NCBI RefSeq assembly: GCF_020537505.1
Contig: NZ_JAJBMO010000014.1
Span: forward strand, 29,469-93,468
Origin: Blautia glucerasea
Lineage (GTDB): Bacteria; Bacillota; Clostridia; Lachnospirales; Lachnospiraceae
DNA length: 64,000 nucleotides
Direction: 5' to 3'
In this document: positions 53,708 to 62,070 of the stretch, piece after piece
How the letters are laid out: each line of letters opens with the position of its first letter
Numbering within the stretch: the stretch's first letter is position 1
Notes under the pieces: model-generated
The model's database searches: none
What the model saw: the letters and a program-made list of their open reading frames with translations, nothing else
Told to the model about the DNA's origin: nothing
Translations under genes and position numbers: made by a program

Positions 53708-56110
53708 ATGAAACACAATTTTAAGAAAATCGAGCCGAAATGGCAGAAAAAATGGGAAGAGCAGCAGGCATTTAAAGCTGTTGACGGAAGTGATAAACCG
53801 AAATTCTACGGTCTTGTAGAGTTCCCGTACCCAAGCGGTGCAGGAATGCACGTTGGTCATATTAAGGCATACTCCAGTATTGAGGTACTTTCCAGAAAGA
53901 GAAGAATGGAGGGATACAACGTACTGTTCCCAATCGGATTCGACGCATTCGGACTTCCTACTGAGAACTATGCCATCAAGACAAACAAACATCCACGCGA
54001 GATCACAGACCAGAACATTGCGAAATTCACTAACCAGCTGAAGAGCGTTGGATTCTCCTTTGACTGGAGCCGTGTGATCGATACCACACAGGAAGACTTC
54101 TATAAATGGACACAGTGGATTTTCCTGAAAATGTTTGAGAACGGACTTGTTTTCCGTGATAAAACATTAGTTAACTATTGCCCATCCTGTAAGGTCGTTC
54201 TTTCCAACGAGGACAGCCAGGGCGGTAAATGTGATATCTGCCACAGTGACGTTATCCAGAAGTCCAAGGACGTTTGGTATTTAAGAATTACCCAGTATGC
54301 TGACAAGCTTCTTGAGGGACTCAACGACGTTGACTATCCGGCAAACATCAAACAGCAGCAGATCAACTGGATCGGTAAATCCACAGGTGCTTTCGTAAAC
54401 TTCACAGTTGACGGAATCGACGAGACCCTGCAGATCTACACCACAAGACCAGATACCCTGTTCGGTGTTACCTTCATGGTTATCGCACCAGAGCATCCGC
54501 TGATCGACAAATATGCAGACCGCATCACCAACATGGATGCGATCAAGGCTTACCGTGATGAGTGTGCGAAGAAAACTGAGTTCGAGAGAACCCAGCTTGT
54601 AAAAGAGAAAACTGGTGTATGCATCCAGGGACTTGAGGGCGTAAACCCTGTAAATGGAAAGAAAATCCCGATCTACATTGCAGACTATGTAATGATGGGA
54701 TATGGTACGGGCGCGATCATGGCGGTACCTGCACATGACCAGAGAGACTACGATTTCGCCAAGAAATTTGGTATTGACATTATCCAGGTTATCAAGGGCG
54801 GCGATATTGAGAAAGAAGCCTACACAGGTGACGGCGAGATGATCAACTCTGATTTCCTGAACGGCTATACAAATAAGAAGGATTCCATCAAGCGCATGCT
54901 TGAGGAGCTTGAGAAGAAAGGCATTGGCAAAGCTGGTGTCCAGTACAAGATGAAGGACTGGGCATTTAACCGCCAGAGATACTGGGGCGAGCCAATCCCG
55001 ATCGTTCATTGCCCGAAGTGCGGTGATGTAGCGGTTCCTTATGAGGAGCTTCCTCTTCGTCTGCCGAAGATCAAGGATTTCCAGCCAGGTGAGGACGGAC
55101 AGTCTCCACTTGCGAAGATCGATTCCTTCGTAAACTGCAAATGCCCGAAATGCGGCGGCGATGCTAAGAGAGAGACCGATACCATGCCACAGTGGGCAGG
55201 ATCCTCCTGGTATTTCCTTCGTTATGTGGATCCGCACAATACAGAGGCTCTTGCTGACCGCAAGAAGATGGAATACTGGATGCCGGTTGACTGGTATAAC
55301 GGCGGTATGGAGCATGTAACCAGACATATGATCTATTCCAGATTCTGGCATCATTTCCTGTATGACATGGGAATTGTCAATACTCCTGAGCCATATGCGA
55401 AACGTTCTGCACAGGGTATGATCCTTGGTTCAGACGGTGACAAGATGAGCAAATCCAAGGGGAATGTAGTAGACCCGCTTGATATTGTAGAAGAGTATGG
55501 TGCTGACGCACTTCGTACTTATGTACTGTTTATGGGCGACTACGGCGCAGCTGCTCCGTGGAATGACAGCTCTGTAAGAGGCTGCAAGCGTTTCCTTGAG
55601 AGAGTTGCAGGACTGACCGACATTATGACAGAGGAGCCGGCAGCTAAGGATATGGAGGTTAAGATCCATAAGGCAATCAAGAAGGTATCCTCCGATATTG
55701 AGGCTATGAAGTTCAACACTGCAATTGCCTGCCTGATGACTCTCATCAACGACATCTACGCAGTTGGCAAGATCAGCAGGGATGACCTTGTGATCTTCAT
55801 CAAGCTTCTTTGCCCATTTGCTCCTCACCTTTGCGAGGAAATCTGGGAGACCATCGGCGGAGAAGGCTTACTTTCTCTTTCCCAGTGGCCAGAGTACGAG
55901 GAGAGCAAGACCGTAGAGGCATCCGTAGAGATCGGTGTCCAGGTCAATGGTAAGGTTCGTGGAACCATCGTAATCCCTAACGGCTGTGCGAAAGAGGAAG
56001 CTCTTGAGCTGGCGAAGAAGGACGAGAGAGTAGCTTCCTTCCTGGAAGGAAAGACTCTTGTAAAAGAGATTTATGTACCGAATAAGATCGTAAACTTTGT
56101 TGCGAAATAA
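53708..56110 (+). CDS. leuS: leucyl-tRNA synthetase
   Basis: LeuS (800 aa) charges tRNA-Leu. Class I signatures are MHVGHIKAY (HIGH-like) near residue 45 and DKMSKSKGN (KMSKS) near 577-585. A zinc-like CPSCKVV...CDICH and CPKCGDV..CKCPKCGG pair and the editing domain (TTRPDTLFGVTFMVIAPEHP) are present. Start at MKHNFKKIEPKWQ (53708) behind GGAGGAA; an ATG 11 codons earlier has no site. Unlike many Firmicutes, no T-box leader is present. Confidence 0.97.
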   Translation: MKHNFKKIEPKWQKKWEEQQAFKAVDGSDKPKFYGLVEFPYPSGAGMHVGHIKAYSSIEVLSRKRRMEGYNVLFPIGFDAFGLPTENYAIKTNKHPREITDQNIAKFTNQLKSVGFSFDWSRVIDTTQEDFYKWTQWIFLKMFENGLVFRDKTLVNYCPSCKVVLSNEDSQGGKCDICHSDVIQKSKDVWYLRITQYADKLLEGLNDVDYPANIKQQQINWIGKSTGAFVNFTVDGIDETLQIYTTRPDTLFGVTFMVIAPEHPLIDKYADRITNMDAIKAYRDECAKKTEFERTQLVKEKTGVCIQGLEGVNPVNGKKIPIYIADYVMMGYGTGAIMAVPAHDQRDYDFAKKFGIDIIQVIKGGDIEKEAYTGDGEMINSDFLNGYTNKKDSIKRMLEELEKKGIGKAGVQYKMKDWAFNRQRYWGEPIPIVHCPKCGDVAVPYEELPLRLPKIKDFQPGEDGQSPLAKIDSFVNCKCPKCGGDAKRETDTMPQWAGSSWYFLRYVDPHNTEALADRKKMEYWMPVDWYNGGMEHVTRHMIYSRFWHHFLYDMGIVNTPEPYAKRSAQGMILGSDGDKMSKSKGNVVDPLDIVEEYGADALRTYVLFMGDYGAAAPWNDSSVRGCKRFLERVAGLTDIMTEEPAAKDMEVKIHKAIKKVSSDIEAMKFNTAIACLMTLINDIYAVGKISRDDLVIFIKLLCPFAPHLCEEIWETIGGEGLLSLSQWPEYEESKTVEASVEIGVQVNGKVRGTIVIPNGCAKEEALELAKKDERVASFLEGKTLVKEIYVPNKIVNFVAK

Positions 56111-56127
56111 AGATTACTGGAATTGAG

Positions 56128-56160
56128 AAACTCCCTGTCAGGAAGCTGGCGGGGAGTTTT
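56128..56160 (+). terminator. probable terminator after leuS
   Basis: AAACTCCC pairs with GGGAGTTT around a 16-base loop; only four T follow, so it is of moderate strength. Confidence 0.65.
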
Positions 56161-56231
56161 GACGTAGCCAGAGAAAATGCAGAGATAGTCCACTGTTGGT
56201 TGTAGAAGTATATAGAAAATGCATAAAACGA

Positions 56232-56633
56232 TTATGACTGCTTTAAGGAATTAAATGTCTGCTCATAATGGAGAATACGATTTTTTTGATTTTCCAATAA
56301 GGTGGTTCGCTTTAATTCAATGGCAATTGTGTAATCTATGAGTTCCTTTCCTGTGCAGTCGAGAAGACGATATTTCTCGATAAGCTGCTGTTCGGAGATG
56401 GATTGAACATCGACAGCTGTAGTCGCTCTTTCTTCTGTTAACCCTAACAGGTAATCTGTAGAGACATGAAAAAGCTGCGACATCTTTATAAGGAATGGAA
56501 AGCCTGGTTCCCGAATGTCCATTTCGTAATTACGCAAAGTGTTGGCAGGAATGCCAAGCTCGGCAGCGAAAGCGTCGCGATTGCGATAACCATGTTCTTT
56601 ACGCAGCTGCATAAGTCTTTTTCCAAAAGTCAT
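56232..56633 (-). CDS. XRE-family transcriptional regulator
   Basis: A 133-residue Cro/C1-type regulator. The helix-turn-helix is at about residues 4-58 (RLMQLRKEHGYRNRDAFAAE, LGIPANTLRNYEMDIREPGF, LFHVSTDYLLGLTEE). The C-terminal helical part may dimerise. GGAGG lies upstream. It is divergent from the strong plus-strand promoter at 56664 and neighbours the toxin-like gene; it could repress that locus, which is inference. Convergent with leuS. Confidence 0.88.
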   Translation of the reverse strand: MTFGKRLMQLRKEHGYRNRDAFAAELGIPANTLRNYEMDIREPGFPFLIKMSQLFHVSTDYLLGLTEERATTAVDVQSISEQQLIEKYRLLDCTGKELIDYTIAIELKRTTLLENQKNRILHYEQTFNSLKQS

Positions 56634-56663
56634 GATAAAAATCCCTCCATTTTCTATTATTGA

Positions 56664-56692
56664 TTGACAAAATCATATAGAATAGATATAAT
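56664..56692 (+). promoter_or_regulatory. consensus promoter for the candidate antisense RNA
   Basis: TTGACA, exactly 17 bases, TATAAT: a perfect consensus on the plus strand. No protein gene lies downstream on this strand for 380 bases, so it drives an RNA (start near 56699). It is divergent from the XRE gene, 31 bases from its start codon. Confidence 0.85.
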
Positions 56693-56698
56693 ATACTT

Positions 56699-56803
56699 AC
56701 CAGAACAGCTGGAAGGTAGATGCTCTCTACCCATCCCTGGTACTTATTTTGAAGATGGAATAGCCGTTCGTAACTTTCTCAGGGTCAGGACGGCTATTTC
56801 TTA
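56699..56803 (+). ncRNA. candidate antitoxin antisense RNA
   Basis: A predicted RNA of about 105 bases running from the perfect promoter to a hairpin AATAGCCGT (56759-56767)/ACGGCTATT (56790-56798) followed by TTCTT. It contains a second perfect stem GGTAGA/TCTACC at 56715-56731. Its 3' end overlaps the stop codon end of the minus-strand toxin gene, as in TxpA-RatA and BsrG-SR4 of B. subtilis. It also contains TGCTCTCTACCCATCC (56721-56736), nearly the same as a stretch in the toxin mRNA leader. Boundaries are predicted, not measured. Confidence 0.6.
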
Positions 56804-56880
56804 TGTATGGCAAATTCCAGAATAGAAACAAGTAAAATACCTGCGGTTAAAATAACCATAAATTCTTCGTATGTTGACAT
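56794..56880 (-). CDS. putative holin-like type I toxin peptide (Hol_Tox/TxpA-like)
   Basis: A 28-residue peptide beginning MSTYEEFMVILTAGILLVSI and ending in FAIHKK: a polar start, one hydrophobic helix (about 8-24) and a basic tail, the pattern of Pfam Hol_Tox/TxpA/BsrG toxins that damage the membrane. The ribosome site is exceptional (AGGGGGTGAT, eight bases before the ATG). The in-frame extension upstream to 57042 is AT-rich and not needed. A consensus-like promoter lies at 57002-56974, giving an 87-base leader. The leader includes TCACCC, which can pair with GGGTGA of the ribosome site and so hide it. Confidence 0.75.
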   Translation of the reverse strand: MSTYEEFMVILTAGILLVSILEFAIHKK

Positions 56881-56973
56881 AATAATCACCCCCTTCCGTA
56901 AAAAACTCGGATGGGTGAGAGCACGTCCCCCAACTGCTCGGGAAAATATATTAAATTTGAAATACATATATTT

Positions 56974-57002
56974 ATTATATAGAATAATTCGAATTACGTC
57001 AA
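56974..57002 (-). promoter_or_regulatory. promoter of the toxin gene
   Basis: On the minus strand TTGACG, 17 bases, TATAAT. Start predicted near 56967, making a leader of about 87 bases containing a GAGCA/TGCTC stem and the anti-ribosome-site TCACCC (plus-strand positions 56913-56918). Confidence 0.75.
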
Positions 57003-57077
57003 TAAAAAATATCCAAATAAGGAATAAAATATATAAACACACTCAAAATGAGTAAAAAAATAAGGAGCTGAAAAACG

Positions 57078-58595
57078 ATGAACGGACTCAGCCAAAAACG
57101 ATATCTCGAACTCCCCCTCCCAACAGAAGACGATCCCCGCTCAGACCAGCAGCGGATCCTGGATAGTCTGGCGGCAGCAGGTGTGGAAGAGCGGGTTCAT
57201 ATACCTGTCCACATTTTGCGGGAGTTATACCCCTTGCTGGACAACGCAAAGTGGAAAATAACGGTTTCCCTTGCCTGGAATGGGGATAAATGGGAAATGG
57301 TGGAGATTGAGGAAGGAGATACCACCGCGCAACATTATGGGCTGGCGGTGGATCTGGGAAGTACCACTGTGGTGGCGAGACTTCTGGACTGCAACAGTGG
57401 AGAGATTTTGAAGGAAGTCAGCTGCTTCAATAAGCAGATTCAGTGGGGGACAGATATTCTGTCCAGGATTTTTTACTGTAAAGATAATAAGGAAAAGCTG
57501 GAAGAAGTGCGGCGGGTTACGGTAGAATCCATTTGTGAATGCATGGATAAGCTGGATGCAAGCCACTCCGCGCTCTCCATGGTAATCGCGGGCAACACCA
57601 CCATGATTCACTTCCTTCTGGGAATGGATGCCTTCTGCGTTTTCTACACTCCGCACGCAGTCCATGCCGATCGCCCCGGCTTCCAGCTGGCGCGCGATCT
57701 GGACATTCCGCTGAAGGGCTACGTTTATTGTTACCCTGCCAAGTCAAACTACCTTGGTGGCGATATTATCAGCGGCATGATTGACACTGAATTATATAAG
57801 AAAAACGAGATCAGCGTCTTCTTCGATATCGGAACCAACGGCGAGCTGGTGATCGGAAATAAAGAATTTCTTCTCTGCGGCGCAGGCGCAGCAGGACCAG
57901 CGCTGGAGGGAGGCGTGGTACGCACTGGAATGCGGGCGGATGTAGGGGCTGTGGATGAAGTGAAGATAAGGGATGGGAACATCTTTGTGCATGTAATTGG
58001 AAATTCTGCGCCTCAGGGAATCTGCGGCTCCGGCATTATAGACCTGATCGCAGAGCTTTTCCTGGAAGGCTGGATCGACATCCGCGGCAAGCTTTCCCCG
58101 GAAAAAAGCCCTCTCATTCAGGAGAGAGACAACCAGCTCTGCGTGGAATATGCCCCCGGTCTGTACTTCTACCAGAAGGACATCGACGAATTTATCCGCA
58201 CCAAATCCGCCGCTCACACCATGGTAGAAATCATGCTCCGGGAATCCGGGCTTGAGCTGAGCCAGGCTGACCGCTTCTACGTGGCAGGAGCCTTTGGCAA
58301 ACATGTATCCAAAGAATCCGCCATCACCATCGGCATGTATCCCGATATGGACCGCGACCACATTATCAACGCTGGAAACTCCTCACTGGAAGGAGCCCAG
58401 AAGCTTCTTTTAAACCGAAGTCTCCTCACTGACATCGACCAGATCCTGGAAGAAATGGTTTATATTCAGTTCGCCGAAGTGGAGGATTTCCTGGAATTAA
58501 TGGTAGCAGCCCAGGCTTTGCCCCATACAGATTATAAGCGGTATCCTACGGTTATGGAGAAACTAAAAGAACGGCAGAAAGATATAAAGTTATAA
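57078..58595 (+). CDS. DUF4445 ASKHA-type ATPase, RACE-like but without Fe-S domain
   Basis: A 505-residue protein. The actin-like ATPase core starts at about residue 86 (GLAVDLGSTTVVARLLDCNS) and contains FFDIGTNGELVIG, CGAGAAGPALEGG, PQGICGSGIIDLIAELF and FYVAGAFGKHV. These are the hallmarks of DUF4445 proteins, reductive activators of corrinoid-dependent methyltransferases. Those normally carry an N-terminal 2Fe-2S domain; here the first 85 residues have no cysteine and look like a different short domain. No corrinoid methyltransferase is adjacent. AAGGAG lies 9 bases before the ATG. Confidence 0.82.
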   Translation: MNGLSQKRYLELPLPTEDDPRSDQQRILDSLAAAGVEERVHIPVHILRELYPLLDNAKWKITVSLAWNGDKWEMVEIEEGDTTAQHYGLAVDLGSTTVVARLLDCNSGEILKEVSCFNKQIQWGTDILSRIFYCKDNKEKLEEVRRVTVESICECMDKLDASHSALSMVIAGNTTMIHFLLGMDAFCVFYTPHAVHADRPGFQLARDLDIPLKGYVYCYPAKSNYLGGDIISGMIDTELYKKNEISVFFDIGTNGELVIGNKEFLLCGAGAAGPALEGGVVRTGMRADVGAVDEVKIRDGNIFVHVIGNSAPQGICGSGIIDLIAELFLEGWIDIRGKLSPEKSPLIQERDNQLCVEYAPGLYFYQKDIDEFIRTKSAAHTMVEIMLRESGLELSQADRFYVAGAFGKHVSKESAITIGMYPDMDRDHIINAGNSSLEGAQKLLLNRSLLTDIDQILEEMVYIQFAEVEDFLELMVAAQALPHTDYKRYPTVMEKLKERQKDIKL

Positions 58596-58703
58596 ACTGC
58601 TTTTTGATTTATATCAATGAAAATTCATTTTCAAATGGTTGATTTGAAGAAGTTCTTTCGATATACTTAGAAGTAATAGAAATCATCGAAAAGGAGTGAT
58701 TAC

Positions 58704-59246
58704 ATGCCATTACTCGAAGAAAAAGTTTATACAATAGATGATATATATGCTCTTCCAGAAGGGGAGAGAGCGGAGCTTATTGATGGACATATATACTATA
58801 TGGCACCACCTAACAGAACACACCAGAAAATATCCATGGAACTGTCAGCCAGAATTCTTGAGTACATCCGTTCCCATAAGGGGAAAAGCGAAGTCTATGC
58901 TGCTCCATTTGCAGTATATCTGGACGATACGACTAGTACTTATGTAGAGCCAGACATTTCAGTTATCTGTGATCTGGATAAACTGGATGATAAAGGCTGC
59001 AATGGTGCACCAGACTGGATTATTGAGATTGTTTCTCCTGCAAGTAAACGAATGGACTATTATACGAAGCTTTTTAAATACAGAACAGCAGGTGTAAGAG
59101 AATACTGGATCATAGATGCGGTTAAGAATCAGATATTTGTATATGATTTTGAAAAGGGAGATACGGAACAATATACATTGCAGGATTCGGTAAAAGCAGG
59201 AATCTATGAGGACTTGGTAATTGATTTTAGTAAACTGGATATTTAG
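58704..59246 (+). CDS. Uma2-family (DUF820) putative restriction-like endonuclease
   Basis: A 180-residue protein with ELIDGHIYYMAPPNRTHQKI, the VEPDISVICD (Asp) and WIIEIVSPASKRMDYYTKLF, where IxE-x-V-S is the typical PD-(D/E)XK core variant of the Uma2 family. The Lys is after SPASKR. Uma2 proteins are abundant in cyanobacteria and Firmicutes and their function is unclear. AAGGAG lies upstream. Single gene, followed by a terminator. Confidence 0.88.
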   Translation: MPLLEEKVYTIDDIYALPEGERAELIDGHIYYMAPPNRTHQKISMELSARILEYIRSHKGKSEVYAAPFAVYLDDTTSTYVEPDISVICDLDKLDDKGCNGAPDWIIEIVSPASKRMDYYTKLFKYRTAGVREYWIIDAVKNQIFVYDFEKGDTEQYTLQDSVKAGIYEDLVIDFSKLDI

Positions 59247-59257
59247 AAAATGCATGT

Positions 59258-59289
59258 AAGGGCAGACCCATTTCGAGGCTTGCCCTTTT
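59258..59289 (+). terminator. terminator after the Uma2 gene
   Basis: AAGGGCA pairs with TGCCCTT around a 16-base loop, with TTTT at the end. Confidence 0.75.
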
Positions 59290-59400
59290 GGAAAATTATG
59301 CGCCAGGAGAGCAAAAATTGTAAAAAATATCTAAATTTATAGTAATTTAGCACAAAATATGCTATACTATCCCCAAACCAACAGACAGGAAGTGTACGAA

Positions 59401-59781
59401 ATGACAGCACCAAAGAAACCACCAATTACGAAAAGTTTCGGATACGCATTTGAAGGAATTTTCACCTGCATCCGCAAGGAACGGAACATGAAGATCCACT
59501 GTGTCATGGCAGTCCTGGTAGTGATCGCAGGCATGATCCTGAAGCTTTCCCCGGTGGAATGGTGCATCTGTCTGGGACTTTTCGGACTGGTAATGGCACT
59601 GGAGCTGGTGAACACTGCCGTAGAATCCGTGGTAGACCTGGTAACCAGCGAGTACAAGCCTCTGGCGAAAACCGCCAAGGACACCGCCGCCGGAGCCGTT
59701 CTGATCGCCGCAATCATGGCCGCCATCGCCGGACTGATCATTTTCGTACCTAAAGGGCTGGTATTTCTTGGAATTTTATGA
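59401..59781 (+). CDS. diacylglycerol/undecaprenol kinase family membrane protein
   Basis: A 126-residue protein of the DgkA/UdpK family with three membrane helices. The N-terminal FGYAFEGIFTCIRKERNMKIH and the active-site LELVNTAVESVVDLV (E-x3-NTA-x-E) are diagnostic. Gram-positive members phosphorylate undecaprenol for recycling of the wall carrier lipid. Start at ATG 59401 behind AGGAAG; an ATG 14 codons upstream is less likely. Confidence 0.92.
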   Translation: MTAPKKPPITKSFGYAFEGIFTCIRKERNMKIHCVMAVLVVIAGMILKLSPVEWCICLGLFGLVMALELVNTAVESVVDLVTSEYKPLAKTAKDTAAGAVLIAAIMAAIAGLIIFVPKGLVFLGIL

Positions 59782-59858
59782 GAAGTCCGATCTGCTGGAA
59801 ACGAAAATTCCACAGGGAGTTGGCAGATACAGCTGTAAATAAGAAAGGAGCACACACT

Positions 59859-60275
59859 ATGGAGCTTGGAGAAGGCATCAAAAAAATTTTACTTGCAGGA
59901 ATCGGCACTGCAGCAGTGACCGCAGAGAAATCCAAAGAGGTTCTGGATGAACTGGTAAAAAAAGGTGAGCTCACCGTAGAACAGGGCAAGGTTCTCAATC
60001 AGGAACTGAAGCACAATATCAAAGAGAGCGTGAAGAAGAATGTAAACGTAACCCTGAAGCCATCCAACCCGGACGAGCTGAAGGACGTCCTTAGCAAAAT
60101 GACTCCTGATCAGCTTGCAGCATTGAAAGAGCAGATCAGCAGGATGCAGGAGAAGGATGTGGATGCAGAGGAAGCTGCACCGGAGGAGCCGGTGGCTGAA
60201 GAAGCAGAAACCGCCGAAGAAGAGGCAGAAGCCGAGGAAGCCAAAGAAGAATACGAGGCAGATCCACAGGAATAA
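59859..60275 (+). CDS. phasin-like coiled-coil protein
   Basis: A 138-residue protein starting MELGEGIKKILLAGIGTAAV and continuing TAEKSKEVLDELVKKGELTVEQGKVLNQEL, the pattern of PhaI/poly-beta-hydroxyalkanoate regulator-like proteins that pair with AarF/UbiB proteins in many Firmicutes. The C-terminus (about 105-138) is a very acidic Glu/Ala repeat. Start at 59859 behind AAGGAG. The AarF gene follows 145 bases later. Confidence 0.8.
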   Translation: MELGEGIKKILLAGIGTAAVTAEKSKEVLDELVKKGELTVEQGKVLNQELKHNIKESVKKNVNVTLKPSNPDELKDVLSKMTPDQLAALKEQISRMQEKDVDAEEAAPEEPVAEEAETAEEEAEAEEAKEEYEADPQE

Positions 60276-60311
60276 GCAATAACATTTTCGGGAAAAAGAA
60301 ATATTATTGCC

Positions 60312-60346
60312 TTGTTTCAGAAATGCGGTACCGCATTACGGAACAA
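60312..60346. repeat. palindromic hairpin between the phasin and aarF genes
   Basis: The 16-base perfect palindrome AATGCGGTACCGCATT at 60322-60337 is flanked by TTGTTTC and GGAACAA, which also pair (one G-U), so the whole 35 bases fold into one long arm. Possible operator or recombination site; unknown. Confidence 0.55.
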
Positions 60347-60361
60347 AATAAAGAAATTCAG

Positions 60362-60405
60362 AAAGGCAGGACGAGGAAAGAAAGAACCCGAATCCTGCCT
60401 TTGTA
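60362..60405 (+). terminator. terminator-like hairpin before aarF
   Basis: AAAGGCAGGA pairs perfectly with TCCTGCCTTT around 21 bases; the T tract is short (TTTGT). It is 16 bases before the aarF start codon, so partial readthrough or a processing role is likely. Confidence 0.6.
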
Positions 60406-60420
60406 GTAAGGGGAACAGAC

Positions 60421-62070
60421 ATGGGTGTGACAGAAGAAACAAAAAAAAGGAACCAAAAAGTGGAGACAGACAGCGCAAAGGCCATAAACCAGAACCCGAA
60501 AGATTCTGGTAATTACAAAGAACGTCTAAAGGAAATCACCGCCGTCCTCCATAAACACGCCATCACCAGAGGCGTTTCCCCGGAGAAGCTCCGCCTGATC
60601 CTCACCGACCTTGGTCCTACCTTTATCAAATTAGGCCAGATCATGTCCATGCGCTCTGACATTTTGCCCAAGCGCTACTGCGACGAGCTGATGAAGCTTT
60701 GCTCAGACGTCCCACCCATGCCATTTTCCGAAGTAGAAGAAGTCCTCCAGGAAGCCTTCGGCTGCCCCTGGCAGGAGGAATTCCAGGAAATCCAGCCCAG
60801 ACCCCTTGGCTCCGCCTCCATCGCCCAGGTTCACCGTGCCATCCTGAAGACAGGCGAAGAAGTAGTGGTGAAGGTTCAGCGAAAGGGCATCTACGAAGTC
60901 ATGGCCCGGGACATCGGCCTTATGAAAAAAGCGGTGAAGCTCCTTCCGCCGGTAACCATCAAGGAAGCCGTAGACCTGAACCTTGTGCTGGAAGAGCTTT
61001 GGCGTGTTACCCAGGAAGAGATGAACTTCCTCACCGAAGCCGCCAACATGGAGGAATTTTCCCGCAAAAACAAAAACGTAGCCTTTGTAAAAACCCCCAT
61101 CCTTTACCGGGAATACACCACCGCCAACGTGCTGGTCATGGAATACATCGACGGCATTCCCATTGATGACAAAGAAACCCTCCTGGCAGGAGGCTACGAC
61201 CTGGACGAGATTGGCAGCAAATTCGTAGACAATTTCATCAAGCAGGTAATGGATGACGGCTTCTTCCACGCAGATCCCCATCCTGGAAATGTAATGATCC
61301 AGGGCGGCAGGATCGTCTGGATCGACATGGGAATGATGGGACGTCTGAACGACCACGACCGCGAGCTCATCGGCCAGGCCATCGAAGGCGTTGCTCTGAA
61401 CGATATTGGGAAAATCCAGGATGCCGTTCTCGCACTTGGAGAATTTAAGGGAAAACCAGACCAGAGCCGTCTTTACACAGACATCCGCGACCTTATGGCG
61501 AAATACGGCACCACAGACATGGGCGAAATCGATATCGTAGAGATCCTCACCGACCTGATGGATGTGATGAAAGAGAACAAGATCGTCATGCCCCACGGTC
61601 TCACCATGCTTGCCCGTGGCCTGACACATATGGAAGGGGTACTCGCCGACATCAGTCCGGATATCAACATGGTCCAGATTGCAGCTGCCCGTCTGAAGGG
61701 CAACCTTCTGGAAAATGGCAACTGGAAAAAACAGATGAAAGGTACCGGCAAAAAGCTGTACCGCTCCATGCTCCGCGCCGTAGACATCCCTGCCCTGGCA
61801 GCTGATTTTCTCCAGGGCTGCATGAAAGGCCAGACCAAGATCAACCTGGATCTTCACGCCTCCGATGACCTGGCGTGGCTGATGCGCCGCCTGATCCGGA
61901 ACATCGTCCTTGGACTGTGGGTTATGGCACTTCTGATCAGCTCCAGCATTATCTGTACCACAGATATGACACCAAAAATGTTTGGCATCCCGGCACTGGG
62001 CGTTTTGGGCTATTTTGGGGCACTGGTGATCCTCATGTATCTGTTTATCAAACACTTCATGAAAAAGTAG
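60421..62070 (+). CDS. AarF/ABC1/UbiB-family kinase-like protein
   Basis: A 549-residue atypical kinase. Motifs are LGPTFIKLGQIMSMRSDILP (KxGQ), PLGSASIAQVHRAIL (Ala-rich nucleotide loop), VMEYIDGIPIDD, HADPHPGNVM and WIDMGMMGRL, all typical of UbiB/ADCK proteins. Two membrane helices lie at about 500-545. UbiB proteins support quinone and lipid metabolism; the organism shows no ubiquinone genes here, so its role is open. AGGGGAA precedes the ATG. The codons in the middle are C/G-ending, unlike the neighbouring small genes. Confidence 0.93.
   Translation: MGVTEETKKRNQKVETDSAKAINQNPKDSGNYKERLKEITAVLHKHAITRGVSPEKLRLILTDLGPTFIKLGQIMSMRSDILPKRYCDELMKLCSDVPPMPFSEVEEVLQEAFGCPWQEEFQEIQPRPLGSASIAQVHRAILKTGEEVVVKVQRKGIYEVMARDIGLMKKAVKLLPPVTIKEAVDLNLVLEELWRVTQEEMNFLTEAANMEEFSRKNKNVAFVKTPILYREYTTANVLVMEYIDGIPIDDKETLLAGGYDLDEIGSKFVDNFIKQVMDDGFFHADPHPGNVMIQGGRIVWIDMGMMGRLNDHDRELIGQAIEGVALNDIGKIQDAVLALGEFKGKPDQSRLYTDIRDLMAKYGTTDMGEIDIVEILTDLMDVMKENKIVMPHGLTMLARGLTHMEGVLADISPDINMVQIAAARLKGNLLENGNWKKQMKGTGKKLYRSMLRAVDIPALAADFLQGCMKGQTKINLDLHASDDLAWLMRRLIRNIVLGLWVMALLISSSIICTTDMTPKMFGIPALGVLGYFGALVILMYLFIKHFMKK

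Noticed and set aside
56881..57042. N-terminal extension of the toxin frame on the minus strand
   Set aside because: The frame is open to 57042, but the strong ribosome site and promoter lie inside it, so the 28-residue form is the real product.
60703..62055. A 450-codon frame on the minus strand
   Set aside because: It lies opposite the conserved aarF gene, is rich in His and Val as shadow frames are, and has no ribosome site.
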